From positions 992,001-1,056,000 of the forward strand of contig NZ_JIBE01000004.1 in assembly GCF_000620465.1 (NCBI RefSeq): DNA of 64,000 bases. The letters run 5' to 3'. This stretch comes from Ralstonia sp. UNC404CL21Col. GTDB taxonomy: Bacteria > Pseudomonadota > Gammaproteobacteria > Burkholderiales > Burkholderiaceae. The position numbers and the translations under genes were made by a program. Below the pieces are notes generated by a model that saw only the letters and a list, made by a program, of their open reading frames with translations, searched no databases and had not been told where the DNA came from. Numbering within the stretch: the first letter of the stretch is position 1; each line of letters opens with the position of its first letter. Shown here in pieces: positions 10,756 through 18,006 of this stretch.

Positions 10756-11706
10756 TCAGGCGGCCACGCTCAGCGGAATGGTGTCGCGGACCAACGAATC
10801 CATCTCGGCAGAAACATCCTGATGTGTTTGGGCCATGCCCAGGCGGTCATGCAAGTACGCCTCGAAGTCAGCACGCACTTCCGGATGGCGCAGGGCAAAC
10901 TCGACGGTGGCCTGCAGGTAACCGAACTTGCTGCCGCAATCGAAACGCTGACCACGATAGCGATAAGCCAGGATCTGCTCTTCAGCCAGCAGGCTCTGGA
11001 TGGCGTCGGTCAATTGCAGTTCGCCGCCGGCGCCCGGCTTCAAATTGCGCAGATGGTCGAAGATGCGCGGCGTCAGGATGTAGCGGCCGACCACGCCCAG
11101 GTTCGACGGTGCGTCCTTCGGTGCCGGCTTCTCGACGATGCCGTCGAGCTTGACGAGGCGGTCATCCCATTCACGGCCCGCCACCACGCCATACGAACGC
11201 GAGGCTTCCGGCGCAATCGTTTCGACGCCCACGATGGAGCACCGGTAGTGATCGTAAAGCTCCGTCATCTGCTGCATGACAGGCGGCTGGTTGTCCAGCA
11301 GGTCATCCGCCAGGATCACGGCGAAGGGTTCGTCGCGTACCAGTTTCTGCGCGCACAGCACCGCGTGGCCGAGGCCCAGCGTCTCGGGCTGGCGCACATA
11401 GAAACACTCGACGCCGGCCGGCTTGATGGACTGCACCATCTCCAGCAGCGCCTGCTTGTTCTTGGCCGCCAGTTCGGTTTCGAGTTCGTACGCCTTGTCG
11501 AAATGATCTTCGATCGCCCGCTTGGCGCGGCCCGTGATGAAGATCATTTCCGTGATACCCGCAGCGGCCGCCTCTTCCACCGCATATTGGATCAGCGGTT
11601 TATCGACGATGGGCAGCATCTCTTTCGGGCTGGCCTTGGTGGCGGGGAGAAAGCGCGTACCGAGCCCCGCCACGGGAAACACGGCCTTGGTGATCTTCTC
11701 GTTCAT
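10756..11706 (-). CDS. galU: UTP-glucose-1-phosphate uridylyltransferase
   Basis: 316 residues. It makes UDP-glucose from UTP and glucose-1-phosphate for surface polysaccharide and lipid glycosylation. The nucleotidyltransferase signature KAVFPVAGLGTRFLPATK is at the N-terminus, followed by KEMLPIVDKPLIQYAVEEA and the EKP motif (GIVEKPAPKD). The start at 11706 is preceded by GGAG at 5-bp spacing. It stands alone between the nested palindrome and an intergenic region that carries a ParB-site-like palindrome and one iteron. The glycosyltransferases at 26-30 kb are possible users of its product (inference). Confidence 0.96.
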   Translation of the reverse strand: MNEKITKAVFPVAGLGTRFLPATKASPKEMLPIVDKPLIQYAVEEAAAAGITEMIFITGRAKRAIEDHFDKAYELETELAAKNKQALLEMVQSIKPAGVECFYVRQPETLGLGHAVLCAQKLVRDEPFAVILADDLLDNQPPVMQQMTELYDHYRCSIVGVETIAPEASRSYGVVAGREWDDRLVKLDGIVEKPAPKDAPSNLGVVGRYILTPRIFDHLRNLKPGAGGELQLTDAIQSLLAEEQILAYRYRGQRFDCGSKFGYLQATVEFALRHPEVRADFEAYLHDRLGMAQTHQDVSAEMDSLVRDTIPLSVAA

Positions 11707-11867
11707 GACAACTCCATTGGTGGGACGTAGCGTCATGAGCAAGTCATATGCCAGTGCCCGCCAACGCGTTGAAGCTTTGGCTTGCGCGTGTTTTGGGGCG
11801 GAGCGAGGAGGCTTACTGCCTCTGGCTCGACGCCTTTCCTACAACGGGTTGCAACTCCGTCACACGA

Positions 11868-11885
11868 ACTTTCAGCGCCGAAAGT
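11868..11885. promoter_or_regulatory. Putative parS-like site (one mismatch)
   Basis: ACTTTCAGCGCCGAAAGT differs at one base from the perfect palindrome upstream of parA at 14796. It lies in the 267-bp gap upstream of galU (11707-11973), 8 bp before an iteron. ParB binding is inferred from symmetry and clustering only. Confidence 0.6.
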
Positions 11886-11892
11886 TGAAAAG

Positions 11893-11908
11893 CGTACCCA
11901 ATTCTGCG
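11893..11908 (+). repeat. Outlying iteron (AATT variant)
   Basis: CGTACCCAATTCTGCG is the iteron with AA in place of GT at the centre. The same variant recurs at 16613 (inverted) and 19466. It lies between galU and the coiled-coil gene. Confidence 0.75.
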
Positions 11909-11973
11909 TGCCTGTCTTTGGGATATTGACCCTGTGCAGACCAGTAAGCGCCCGCTAACCGCGCATCAGAACA

Positions 11974-12792
11974 TCAGGAAGATGGTTTGACCCAGCCGCG
12001 CGAGACCGGCGCTGCGCGCTCTGCCGTCCGTCGGTAAGCATCGATCTGGGCGTTCAGCTGCGCGACCTCCGCCTCGAGCGTGCGGATGCGCTGGCGCAGT
12101 TGATCGGCTTCGTTTTGCGTCTGCTGGCGCACCGCATCGTTCTGCAGGCGCAGAAAGCGCTCCGTACCCGCCAGTGCGCTGGCCGCGCCCTCGAGGCGGG
12201 TGACGGTTTCCATGGTCTGTTCAAGGCGCTCGAGCGTTGCATCCGTCAACTTGGGCGGCACGGCCGGCGCCGTCGCGAGCGCCTCGCCAAGACGCCGCTC
12301 CAAGTCGGCCATGGCCGCCTGCAGCTGCCGATTGCGGGCGGCTTCGTGTTCGAGCGCGCGCTCCGCGACCTCGGCGCGAATGCGCGCTTCCATCCATTCG
12401 GCGCCTGCACCGGGGGCGCCAATGGCGCGTGAGGCGATGCGATTACGCTCGTCGCGCGCAGAAAGCGTACCCGTTTCTGCGTGCAATGGAATCGGCCACG
12501 GCTCCACCGCATCTGCCGCCGCGACGTTATTTGCGGCCGGGTTGCGGCCGTGCGCCCGATCCACGGCTTTCTGCAGCGTCGTATTGCTCGGACGTCGGCG
12601 TACGCCCGCCTCCGCCAACCACTGCACATATCGTCGAACGCCATAAACGCGGCGCGTCACCGCTTGAACGGCTTCGATGACCTCGTCCAGGAACACCGCG
12701 TTGTCATGCGGGAACGCAATATCCAGCCGCTGGATCGCTTCAACGATCCGCTGCTGCTGCTCTGCAGAGAAATGGAGTCCGGGTCGCGCCAT
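11974..12792 (-). CDS. Coiled-coil protein of the replication locus, KfrA-like by organisation
   Basis: 272 residues, beginning MARPGLHFSAEQQQRIVEAI. Residues 1-80 are basic and predicted helical with a possible DNA-binding fold (VRRYVQWLAEAGVRRRPSNT). Residues about 130-255 form a long heptad-rich, Glu/Arg/Ala-rich coiled coil. This layout (N-terminal DNA-binding part plus long coiled coil, next to parAB) is that of KfrA-type plasmid proteins, but I cannot see clear KfrA motifs. One perfect iteron (12466-12481) lies inside the reading frame and encodes part of HAETGTLSARDE. A role in segregation or nucleoid organisation of this replicon is inferred from context. Confidence 0.7.
   Translation of the reverse strand: MARPGLHFSAEQQQRIVEAIQRLDIAFPHDNAVFLDEVIEAVQAVTRRVYGVRRYVQWLAEAGVRRRPSNTTLQKAVDRAHGRNPAANNVAAADAVEPWPIPLHAETGTLSARDERNRIASRAIGAPGAGAEWMEARIRAEVAERALEHEAARNRQLQAAMADLERRLGEALATAPAVPPKLTDATLERLEQTMETVTRLEGAASALAGTERFLRLQNDAVRQQTQNEADQLRQRIRTLEAEVAQLNAQIDAYRRTAERAAPVSRGWVKPSS
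12466..12481 (+). repeat. Iteron embedded in a coding sequence
   Basis: An exact 16-bp iteron copy (CGTACCCGTTTCTGCG) lies within the coiled-coil gene, read on the opposite strand to that gene. Confidence 0.85.
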
Positions 12793-12814
12793 GGGGTTAA
12801 TCAGGTGTATTTAT

Positions 12815-12842
12815 AGTGTACATGAAGGGTTAAAAACATCAA
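12815..12842 (-). promoter_or_regulatory. Promoter of the coiled-coil gene
   Basis: On the minus strand TTGATG (-35, 12837-12842) and TACACT (-10, 12815-12820) are separated by 16 bp, about 20 bp before the start at 12792. The surroundings are strikingly AT-rich for this genome. The rest of 12793-13110 holds an iteron at 13008 and the parB terminator, with no gene. Confidence 0.5.
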
Positions 12843-13007
12843 GGCACTTGATAAACACGTCATTATTTGAATATAGCTACATTCTATTTGTAGTACCGTT
12901 CTGCAATGGAAACGGCCCCTGCAGCCCACCAAACAGACCTTTTTTGCAACGATTTGGCGAGGCGGGAGGCAGCTGGTGGCGTTATGAGCGAGGCGCCGCA
13001 CAGAGAA

Positions 13008-13023
13008 CGCAGAAACGGGTACG
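13008..13023 (-). repeat. Iteron, inverted, between the coiled-coil gene and parB
   Basis: CGCAGAAACGGGTACG is the exact reverse complement of the consensus iteron. It is isolated, 3.6 kb from the main origin cluster. Confidence 0.85.
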
Positions 13024-13061
13024 CCCCGGGCGCTGTGGCCCTCCAGCGCAAGGAAAAGGCG

Positions 13062-13088
13062 CAAAAAAAAAGCGCCCTTGCGGGCGCT
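13062..13088 (-). terminator. Terminator of the parAB operon
   Basis: The stem AGCGCCC (13071-13077) pairs with GGGCGCT (13082-13088), with loop TTGC. On the minus strand it is followed by a run of at least eight T (A-run at 13063-13070). It starts about 22 bp past the parB stop. Confidence 0.85.
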
Positions 13089-13110
13089 CTTCAGCATGTC
13101 TGCGGGAGAA

Positions 13111-14121
13111 CTACAGTAGAGCGACGTCCAGGCCAAAGCGGCTTTTCAGCGCTTCAACCAGCGATTCGCGTGCACCACGATCGCCCAGCTTGACATCGAG
13201 CATGACGCGGCCGGAGTCCCATTCCTTGATTGTGCCGAGTAGATCACCTTCAGCGCTACGGATCTTGTACTGGCGGCTGACTTCCTTCACCTTGCGAGTG
13301 CGTCCTTCCTGAGCCACCTTGCGGATCTGCTCCACATCGCGGCTCGACAGCCCTTCTTCCAAGACACGGTGTACCAACTCCCGCGTGCGGTCTTCGCCGG
13401 CGCTCTTGAAGTACAGGGTCAACTCATAACCGGTGGCGATGCCGATTCCGGCCGGCCGCTCCTTCATCACTTCGAGCACGGACTCCGGCAGCTTCAGCAA
13501 GGCGAGGGTCTTGTTGACCGTGCCCGCAGATACACCGGTAATTTCACAAATATCTTCTTCTTTTTTAACTTTTCCTTCGTCCAGTAGCTGGCGCCAGGCG
13601 ATCGCGTTGTCCAGTACGGACTGGCCGGAGCGCTGCTCGTTGAGGACGAAGGAGAGACGGTAGAAATCGATGTCGGACAGGCCATCTTCGATGAAGCAGT
13701 CCATCTCGGCCTTGCCGGCGGCAGCCAAGGCGCGCTTACGGTAGTGTCCGTCGATCAGGACATACCAGCCCGGGCGCGCTGGGTCTGGAGCCGCCAACCC
13801 CGGCGTCTGCTGACCGTGCGTGGCGATGGAGGCAGCGCGCTCCTGAACGATCTGCGGATCGTAGATGCGGCGAGCGTTGAGCGGATTCTCTTGCAATCGC
13901 TCAAGCGGAATCTTGATGACGCGGCGTTCGGAAGCGTTCGAAGCGGCCGGACTTTCAGCGCTGAAAGCAGGAGCGGGCGCCGGTTGCCCCAACAGGCCGC
14001 GCGGGTGGGATGTAATGGCTTTTTCTGCCAACGCAAACCGATCCACCGGTGCCGCCTTGGTCTTTTCGGCGGCAATGCCAGCCAGCATGCCGTCCTTGAG
14101 CGATTTCAACTTCGCGCTCAT
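13111..14121 (-). CDS. parB: Chromosome/plasmid partitioning protein ParB
   Basis: 336 residues. The ParB/Spo0J N-terminal domain (about 68-170) contains IPLERLQENPLNARRIYD and the CTPase box-like segment IDGHYRKRALAAAG in place of the common GHRRxRA. A central helix-turn-helix (EDICEITGVSAGTVNKTLALLKL, about 195-218) should bind parS. The C-terminus is probably the dimerisation domain. Its ATG overlaps the parA stop by 4 bp. A ParB-site-like palindrome lies inside the gene at 13951. It segregates this replicon together with ParA. Confidence 0.95.
   Translation of the reverse strand: MSAKLKSLKDGMLAGIAAEKTKAAPVDRFALAEKAITSHPRGLLGQPAPAPAFSAESPAASNASERRVIKIPLERLQENPLNARRIYDPQIVQERAASIATHGQQTPGLAAPDPARPGWYVLIDGHYRKRALAAAGKAEMDCFIEDGLSDIDFYRLSFVLNEQRSGQSVLDNAIAWRQLLDEGKVKKEEDICEITGVSAGTVNKTLALLKLPESVLEVMKERPAGIGIATGYELTLYFKSAGEDRTRELVHRVLEEGLSSRDVEQIRKVAQEGRTRKVKEVSRQYKIRSAEGDLLGTIKEWDSGRVMLDVKLGDRGARESLVEALKSRFGLDVALL
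13951..13968. promoter_or_regulatory. Putative parS-like site inside parB
   Basis: ACTTTCAGCGCTGAAAGC matches 17 of 18 bases of the perfect palindrome upstream of parA. It lies within the parB coding sequence. Confidence 0.65.
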
Positions 14122-14786
14122 ACACGTTCCTCCTGCAACAACTGCAACACCTCGTCGATCAAGATATCGACTTCATTAATCGCCTCCCGAGCGCCGGACA
14201 CACCGTGCACCGTGGCACCGATCGCTTGGCACTCGCGAAATGCCGAGCGGGAACCGATCATGGAATCCATCAAAGGAATATCACCATCATCACCAAGAAT
14301 TTCAATTGCTTGCTTGGCGAGCGAGACACGCCGCTGGACCATGTTCGCCAGGACACGAATACGCAGCGTCTCATTGGTGACCTGAGCCTGCTGAGCCAGG
14401 GCTTTGGCGGCCACGGCCGCCCAGAGGTCAGGCGGGGAAGGCACAACAGGGATGAGCGCAATGTCTGAGATCAACAACGCGCTGGACGACGACGGCGAGT
14501 GAACCGCCGGGGGGCAATCCACAACGATGTAATCGTAGTCCGCCACAAATTTGCGGACCTCGCGATGCATGGCGCCTCCAGAAGGCGCCAGACCGATGAC
14601 CGAAGCCGGGAAGGGCTTCTCTTCCGGAGCCTGGGCGGCCCACCGTGTGGCGGTTCCTTGCTCGTCCATGTCGACGAGCAGCGTTTTATTACCGCGCAAA
14701 CCGAGGGTGCCTGCGATATGCATGCTGACCGTGGTCTTGCCGCAGCCGCCCTTCTGATTGAATACCGTTACGATCTTGGCGCTCAC
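14118..14786 (-). CDS. parA: Partitioning ATPase ParA
   Basis: 222 residues, the size of a short (type Ib-like) ParA without an N-terminal regulatory helix-turn-helix. The deviant Walker A motif is FNQKGGCGKTT (residues about 8-18). Walker A' (LLVDMDEQGTATRW) and Walker B (YIVVDCPP) follow. It is the first gene of parAB. A perfect 18-bp ParB-site-like palindrome lies 9 bp upstream of its start, suggesting ParB-mediated autoregulation as well as partition. It provides the ATP-driven force for replicon segregation. Confidence 0.95.
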   Translation of the reverse strand: MSAKIVTVFNQKGGCGKTTVSMHIAGTLGLRGNKTLLVDMDEQGTATRWAAQAPEEKPFPASVIGLAPSGGAMHREVRKFVADYDYIVVDCPPAVHSPSSSSALLISDIALIPVVPSPPDLWAAVAAKALAQQAQVTNETLRIRVLANMVQRRVSLAKQAIEILGDDGDIPLMDSMIGSRSAFRECQAIGATVHGVSGAREAINEVDILIDEVLQLLQEERV

Positions 14787-14795
14787 TGGCCCTCC

Positions 14796-14813
14796 ACTTT
14801 CAGCGCTGAAAGT
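14796..14813. promoter_or_regulatory. Perfect palindrome upstream of parA, putative parS/operator
   Basis: ACTTTCAGCGCTGAAAGT is a perfect 18-bp palindrome immediately upstream of the parA start. One- and two-mismatch relatives occur at 11868 and 13951, and a weaker one at 17298. The remainder of 14814-15057 is AT-rich with no gene visible. Confidence 0.75.
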
Positions 14814-15057
14814 CAGCAGCGCTCATCTTAGGGAAGACGGCATGAAAACACAAGATCGATAAAATTCAATTCATACAAATTTCATCGAAAAGGACGCGCA
14901 CAAGAAGCGCCGGGCAGGCGGTTTTCAATCCACTTAAATTGAGATGTAAATGCGGCCTTTGGCGCATAACTACATGCATTCAACACTGCATTTACAGGCT
15001 TCCTAGGTGTTTACCAGTGAGATGCATAAAAGCGACATTTCGGAAAAATGCCGCCCA

Positions 15058-15201
15058 TCGACACTCTGCCCCAAACTCGTTATGATGCTTAGACAGTCGT
15101 CTGAAGACTTTGTCTACGCAAGATTCGGAATCAGCCGGTTCTTCGTGCGATGTCCGGATCGGCTGGACGACGTGTTTTTTGTTTTTTAAAGGAATTTTTG
15201 C
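15058..15201 (+). promoter_or_regulatory. Cold-shock gene promoter and long 5' leader
   Basis: TCGACA (15058-15063) and TATGAT (15081-15086) are exactly 17 bp apart, a near-consensus sigma-70 promoter. Transcription from about 15093 would give a leader of about 110 nt before the csp start, as is typical of cold-inducible csp mRNAs whose leader folds as a thermosensor. The leader ends in a U-rich stretch followed by AAAGGA, the ribosome site. Confidence 0.65.
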
Positions 15202-15405
15202 ATGGCCACGGGTACTGTCAAATGGTTTAACGAAACCAAAGGCTTCGGCTTCATCACTCCGGACGGCGGCGGCGCAGATCTGTTCGCGCACTTCTCCGAA
15301 ATTCAGGGTTCGGGCTTCAAGACCCTGAAGGACGGCCAGAAGGTCACCTTCGAGGTGAAGCAAGGCCCGAAGGGTCTGCAAGCCTCGGCGATCAAGCCGG
15401 AATAA
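15202..15405 (+). CDS. cspA: Cold-shock domain protein (CspA family)
   Basis: 67 residues, a single cold-shock domain. RNP1 is KGFGFI and RNP2 reads LFAHF (LFAH in place of the usual VFVH). It binds single-stranded nucleic acid and acts as an RNA chaperone. The start follows AAAGGA at about 8 bp. It is flanked by a long leader and a strong terminator, so it is monocistronic. Its position between parA and repA puts it inside the segregation region. Confidence 0.96.
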   Translation: MATGTVKWFNETKGFGFITPDGGGADLFAHFSEIQGSGFKTLKDGQKVTFEVKQGPKGLQASAIKPE

Positions 15406-15432
15406 GTTTCAGGCTGATCGCCTGAGATGAAA

Positions 15433-15463
15433 AAAGGGGAGCTTCTGCTCCCCTTTCTTTTTG
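15433..15463. terminator. Bidirectional terminator between csp and repA
   Basis: GGGGAGC (15436-15442) pairs with GCTCCCC (15447-15453), with loop TTCT. There is a T-rich tail on the plus strand (15454-15462) and an A-run before the stem (15430-15435), which is a T-run for the convergent repA transcript. Confidence 0.88.
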
Positions 15464-15483
15464 CCTGTCACACCCGCTGGGCT

Positions 15484-16560
15484 TCAGGCCAATTTCCGCA
15501 CGCTGGTACGCGAAGGCTGCAGAATCAGCGCCTTGGAAGAGTCGGCATCCACCTTGGCGTCCGGATAGACAACCAGCACATCCTTCAGCGCCTTGCGGAA
15601 CAGTGCACGGAATTTCCGCTCGCTTTCGGTCTCGGTACCAAACTGCATCTGCAGTGCTTCCCAAGGGATCTCTGTACGCTTCTGGATCGTAAAGAAGCGG
15701 TAGGTGAGCCACGAATACACATCCAGCGCAAACGGCGACTGCTTGAGCGCCTTCAATGCCCGCATATCCACCGGCACGGGCCGATTCACCAACTCGTTGA
15801 AGAACGGCTCGGACAGCACCACAAAGCTCTCGAACATCGAACCTTGACCCGGCTGCATCGGATCCCACCAGGTCGACAGTTGATCAGCCAGCAGGTAACC
15901 GATGCGATCGATCGATAGCGGTTCCTGGTTCTGATTCTGGCTGCTCGGTGCCGACTTGTTCTGCACGATGGCAATCGTGGCCGAGAACAGACGAATCATC
16001 TGCTGGCGCACCAACGTCATGGTGCCCCGCTTGCCGCCGGTGGCCATCGGGATGCCCAAGTTGTACATGAACTCGGACAACGAGTTACCCAGCGAAATGC
16101 GTCGATCTTCCACCGTACCCTGGAACTCGCCGCGCTTTTTCTTGGCCATGATCTCCTTGCCGATCCATGCCAGCATCAGGCGCGGATACGAGCCATAGGG
16201 ATAGCCGAAGGAAACGGTTTCAGAAACGATGCGCTGCCGCCCATTGCTGGCCCGCTCCGAACGCTGCTGCGTGAAGTAGCCTGGCTGGATCATCAGCGAG
16301 ATGTTGCCGCTGGAACGCGTCCAGACGGGCGGCGCACCTTTGGGCGCGCGGTAGGGGAGGGTGACCTGCACGCTCGCGCGGCTAAGAAACCCGACCTCGC
16401 CGCTTTGCCAGGCGTCTTCGCGTTCCATTGCCTGCGCCTCGTCGAACAGACGCTGAAATTTCTCCGGCGCGGCAATGACTTGCCCTCCCGAGGGGACGAT
16501 GATGCGGCCGGGCGAATCGTCGTCCGGTTTCCCATTGGGTGTGAGGCGTTTGGTGACCAT
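15484..16560 (-). CDS. repA: Replication initiator RepA
   Basis: 358 residues from the ATG at 16560 (a TTG at 16569 would add three; neither has a clear Shine-Dalgarno). It belongs by eye to the 'plasmid-encoded RepA' (RPA) family found on second chromosomes of Burkholderiaceae. Recognisable stretches are SISLGNSLSEFMYNLGIP-type (here RRISLGNSLSEFMYNLG), ALKQSPFALDVYSWLTYRFF and IPWEALQMQFG. The iteron array lies directly upstream, and RepA is the obvious iteron-binding initiator. It converges with csp on a shared terminator. It defines this window as the origin region of a replicon other than the main chromosome. Confidence 0.9.
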   Translation of the reverse strand: MVTKRLTPNGKPDDDSPGRIIVPSGGQVIAAPEKFQRLFDEAQAMEREDAWQSGEVGFLSRASVQVTLPYRAPKGAPPVWTRSSGNISLMIQPGYFTQQRSERASNGRQRIVSETVSFGYPYGSYPRLMLAWIGKEIMAKKKRGEFQGTVEDRRISLGNSLSEFMYNLGIPMATGGKRGTMTLVRQQMIRLFSATIAIVQNKSAPSSQNQNQEPLSIDRIGYLLADQLSTWWDPMQPGQGSMFESFVVLSEPFFNELVNRPVPVDMRALKALKQSPFALDVYSWLTYRFFTIQKRTEIPWEALQMQFGTETESERKFRALFRKALKDVLVVYPDAKVDADSSKALILQPSRTSVRKLA

Positions 16561-16612
16561 GGTGGGCAAGATTTGTTCAGAGCCTTTGTACTAAAACGCC
16601 TTCGGCTTGTCA

Positions 16613-16628
16613 CGCAGAATTGGGTACG
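16613..16628 (-). repeat. Iteron next to repA (AATT variant)
   Basis: CGCAGAATTGGGTACG is an inverted AATT-type iteron 52 bp upstream of the repA start. It is well placed for autorepression of repA. Confidence 0.75.
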
Positions 16629-16683
16629 TTTTCCGAATTTTGCTCGTTGTCGCGGGAAGGGCATCGGTGGGCAACCGTCAAGG

Positions 16684-16692
16684 TTGTCCACG
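16684..16692 (+). promoter_or_regulatory. Degenerate DnaA box
   Basis: TTGTCCACG differs from TTATCCACA at two positions. It lies between repA and the iteron array. Confidence 0.45.
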
Positions 16693-16731
16693 GAAGACCT
16701 TTCCTCACTACAAGCCATATATACCTTCTAC

Positions 16732-16748
16732 GTTTACTACAGGTAAAC
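16732..16748. promoter_or_regulatory. GTTTAC inverted repeat upstream of repA
   Basis: GTTTAC (16732-16737) and GTAAAC (16743-16748) flank a 5-bp spacer. A half-site GGTAAACCG recurs at about 16792. It may be an operator of the repA promoter. Confidence 0.4.
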
Positions 16749-16799
16749 CGTATACGCGGCCCGCAAACCCTTGTCAGTGCTGGGTTCAGAGGGGTAAAC

Positions 16800-16904
16800 C
16801 GAACCAGATTCTGCGAAGGTGCGAACCAGATTCTGCGCGATGGCGTACCCGCTTCTGCGCGAAACCGTACCCGCTTCTGCGCATTGGGCGTACCGGAATC
16901 TGCG
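16800..16904 (+). repeat. Tandem iteron array phased at 22 bp
   Basis: Five direct iterons start at 16800, 16822, 16844, 16866 and 16889, spaced 22, 22, 22 and 23 bp, i.e. two helical turns. Variants: CGAACCAGATTCTGCG (first two), CGTACCCGCTTCTGCG (next two) and CGTACCGGAATCTGCG (last). All face the same side of the helix. DnaA boxes follow at 16919 and 16931. Confidence 0.92.
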
Positions 16905-16918
16905 GGGACAACATCATG

Positions 16919-16939
16919 TTGTCCACAGTGTTATCCACA
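16919..16939 (+). promoter_or_regulatory. Pair of DnaA boxes
   Basis: TTGTCCACA (16919-16927) and consensus TTATCCACA (16931-16939) lie 3 bp apart in direct orientation, immediately after the phased iterons. Confidence 0.75.
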
Positions 16940-16984
16940 GAAAACCGACGCACGCCGGCGCAATTCGATGCGTTTTTGCGGTTG

Positions 16985-17383
16985 CGTACCCGTTTCTGCG
17001 CTCGATTCGTCGATTTTTGAAGCCCAGGGAGCTTGATCGCCACTAAAGCGAACCCGTTTCTGCGTACGCGAGCGCAGTTGCAGCGTGCGCGTGCGTACCC
17101 GAATCTGCGTGCGAAAGAGCATCTGCCATTTCCATGCTCCTTTTGATTCCAGTACTTTGCTTGAAAGCAAGCACACGCTTCGAAAGTGTCACCCCAGTCT
17201 TCATGCGTACCCGTTTCTGCGCCGATCCTTTGGGCGGTTTGCGCATGGGTGCGTTGCTCCAGGTGCTCCGGGCTTTAAGTCCGCGGGAAGAATCAGAACT
17301 TTCATCGCTGAAACCTGGGCGACAGGACGTGGTTCGCCGAGCCCCCGGACGCGTGGCCGCAGGCCACCGTACCTGTTTCTGCG
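16985..17383 (+). repeat. Direct iterons, sparser group
   Basis: Iterons start at 16985, 17049 (CGAACCCG), 17094 (CGTACCCGAATCTGCG), 17206 and 17368 (CGTACCTG), all in plus orientation. The spacing of 17049 to 17094 is 45 bp, close to two periods of the 22-bp array. Confidence 0.85.
17298..17315. promoter_or_regulatory. Degenerate parS-like site in the origin
   Basis: ACTTTCATCGCTGAAACC matches 15 of 18 positions of the perfect site at 14796. It is weak alone, and of interest for its position inside the origin. Confidence 0.35.
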
Positions 17384-17434
17384 GGTAAAAAGCCTTATCA
17401 GCCAAGGGCTTGGCGTGGCAGCCTGCAAAAGTAG

Positions 17435-17474
17435 CGTACCTGTTTCTGCGTAGGTGTTCGCAGAAACAGGTACA
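17435..17474. repeat. Inverted iteron pair, 8-bp spacer
   Basis: A plus iteron (17435-17450, CGTACCTG type) and a minus iteron (17459-17474) form an inverted repeat with 15-bp matching arms and an 8-bp spacer. Inverted iterons are classic initiator-dimer operators. Confidence 0.85.
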
Positions 17475-17492
17475 CCCAAATCCGGGCCTTTG

Positions 17493-17588
17493 CGCAGAAA
17501 CGGGTTCGCGTTGGGCCACGGGCGGAACGCAATCGAGCGCAGAAACGGGTACGGACCAACTCTCCACGGATCCGCAGAAACGGGTACG
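17493..17588 (-). repeat. Minus-oriented iterons
   Basis: Iterons begin at 17493 (ending GGGTTCG), 17538 and 17573, all in the orientation opposite to the main array. Confidence 0.85.
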
Positions 17589-17629
17589 CCGTCGCTTTGT
17601 CATCCTGTACTCGCGGATATTGGGAAATG

Positions 17630-17669
17630 TGTACCCGTTTCTGCGAGGGCAGGCGCAGAAATGGGTACG
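17630..17669. repeat. Second inverted iteron pair, 8-bp spacer
   Basis: A plus iteron (17630-17645) faces a minus iteron (17654-17669) with the same 8-bp spacer as the pair at 17435. Confidence 0.85.
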
Positions 17670-17704
17670 CCAATCGCTGCGCAGGCCGCGTCGTTTCGGG
17701 CTTT

Positions 17705-17720
17705 CGCAGAAACGGGTACG
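17705..17720 (-). repeat. Last iteron of the origin cluster
   Basis: CGCAGAAACGGGTACG is an exact consensus copy in minus orientation, about 290 bp before the permease gene. Confidence 0.85.
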
Positions 17721-18006
17721 GTTGCTCGCTGGGCGTTGACCTCCCGTGGCCTAGGCGGCGCGCTACCCGGGGCGTGCACGCCCATGGGGTTTCGGGCATG
17801 ATGCGCATCCCGCGCGCCGGCCTGGCACTTGGCTGGCGCGTTTTCCATCATTCGATTCGCATGAACCGTATTTCGACCGTGCCGCCTGCGGGCGCCGGAA
17901 TCTTGCTAAGAGTAGCCTCGCCCCATGGCGGGCGTGCGTCGGGGGAGCGGAGCGCAGGACAGCGCCAGCCAGCGATGACACTTCACAACAAGAGGAGACA
18001 ACCTGA

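Larger units (their letters stand above)
16561..17760. other. Replication origin region of the secondary replicon
   Basis: No gene-like frame is convincing here. The region holds 19 copies of the 16-bp iteron, three DnaA-box-like sequences (TTGTCCACG 16684, TTGTCCACA 16919, TTATCCACA 16931), a degenerate parS-like site at 17298, a relatively AT-rich stretch (about 16700-16750) suited to duplex opening and repA transcription, and an inverted repeat GTTTAC/GTAAAC at 16732-16748. Together with the adjacent repA this is the likely origin. Positions 17761-18006 carry only the leader of the permease gene. Confidence 0.88.

Noticed and set aside
16800-17720. Regularly spaced repeats that could be mistaken for a CRISPR array
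   Set aside because: Repeats are 16 bp, occur in both orientations, spacers are as short as 6 bp and no cas genes are present. They fit initiator iterons.
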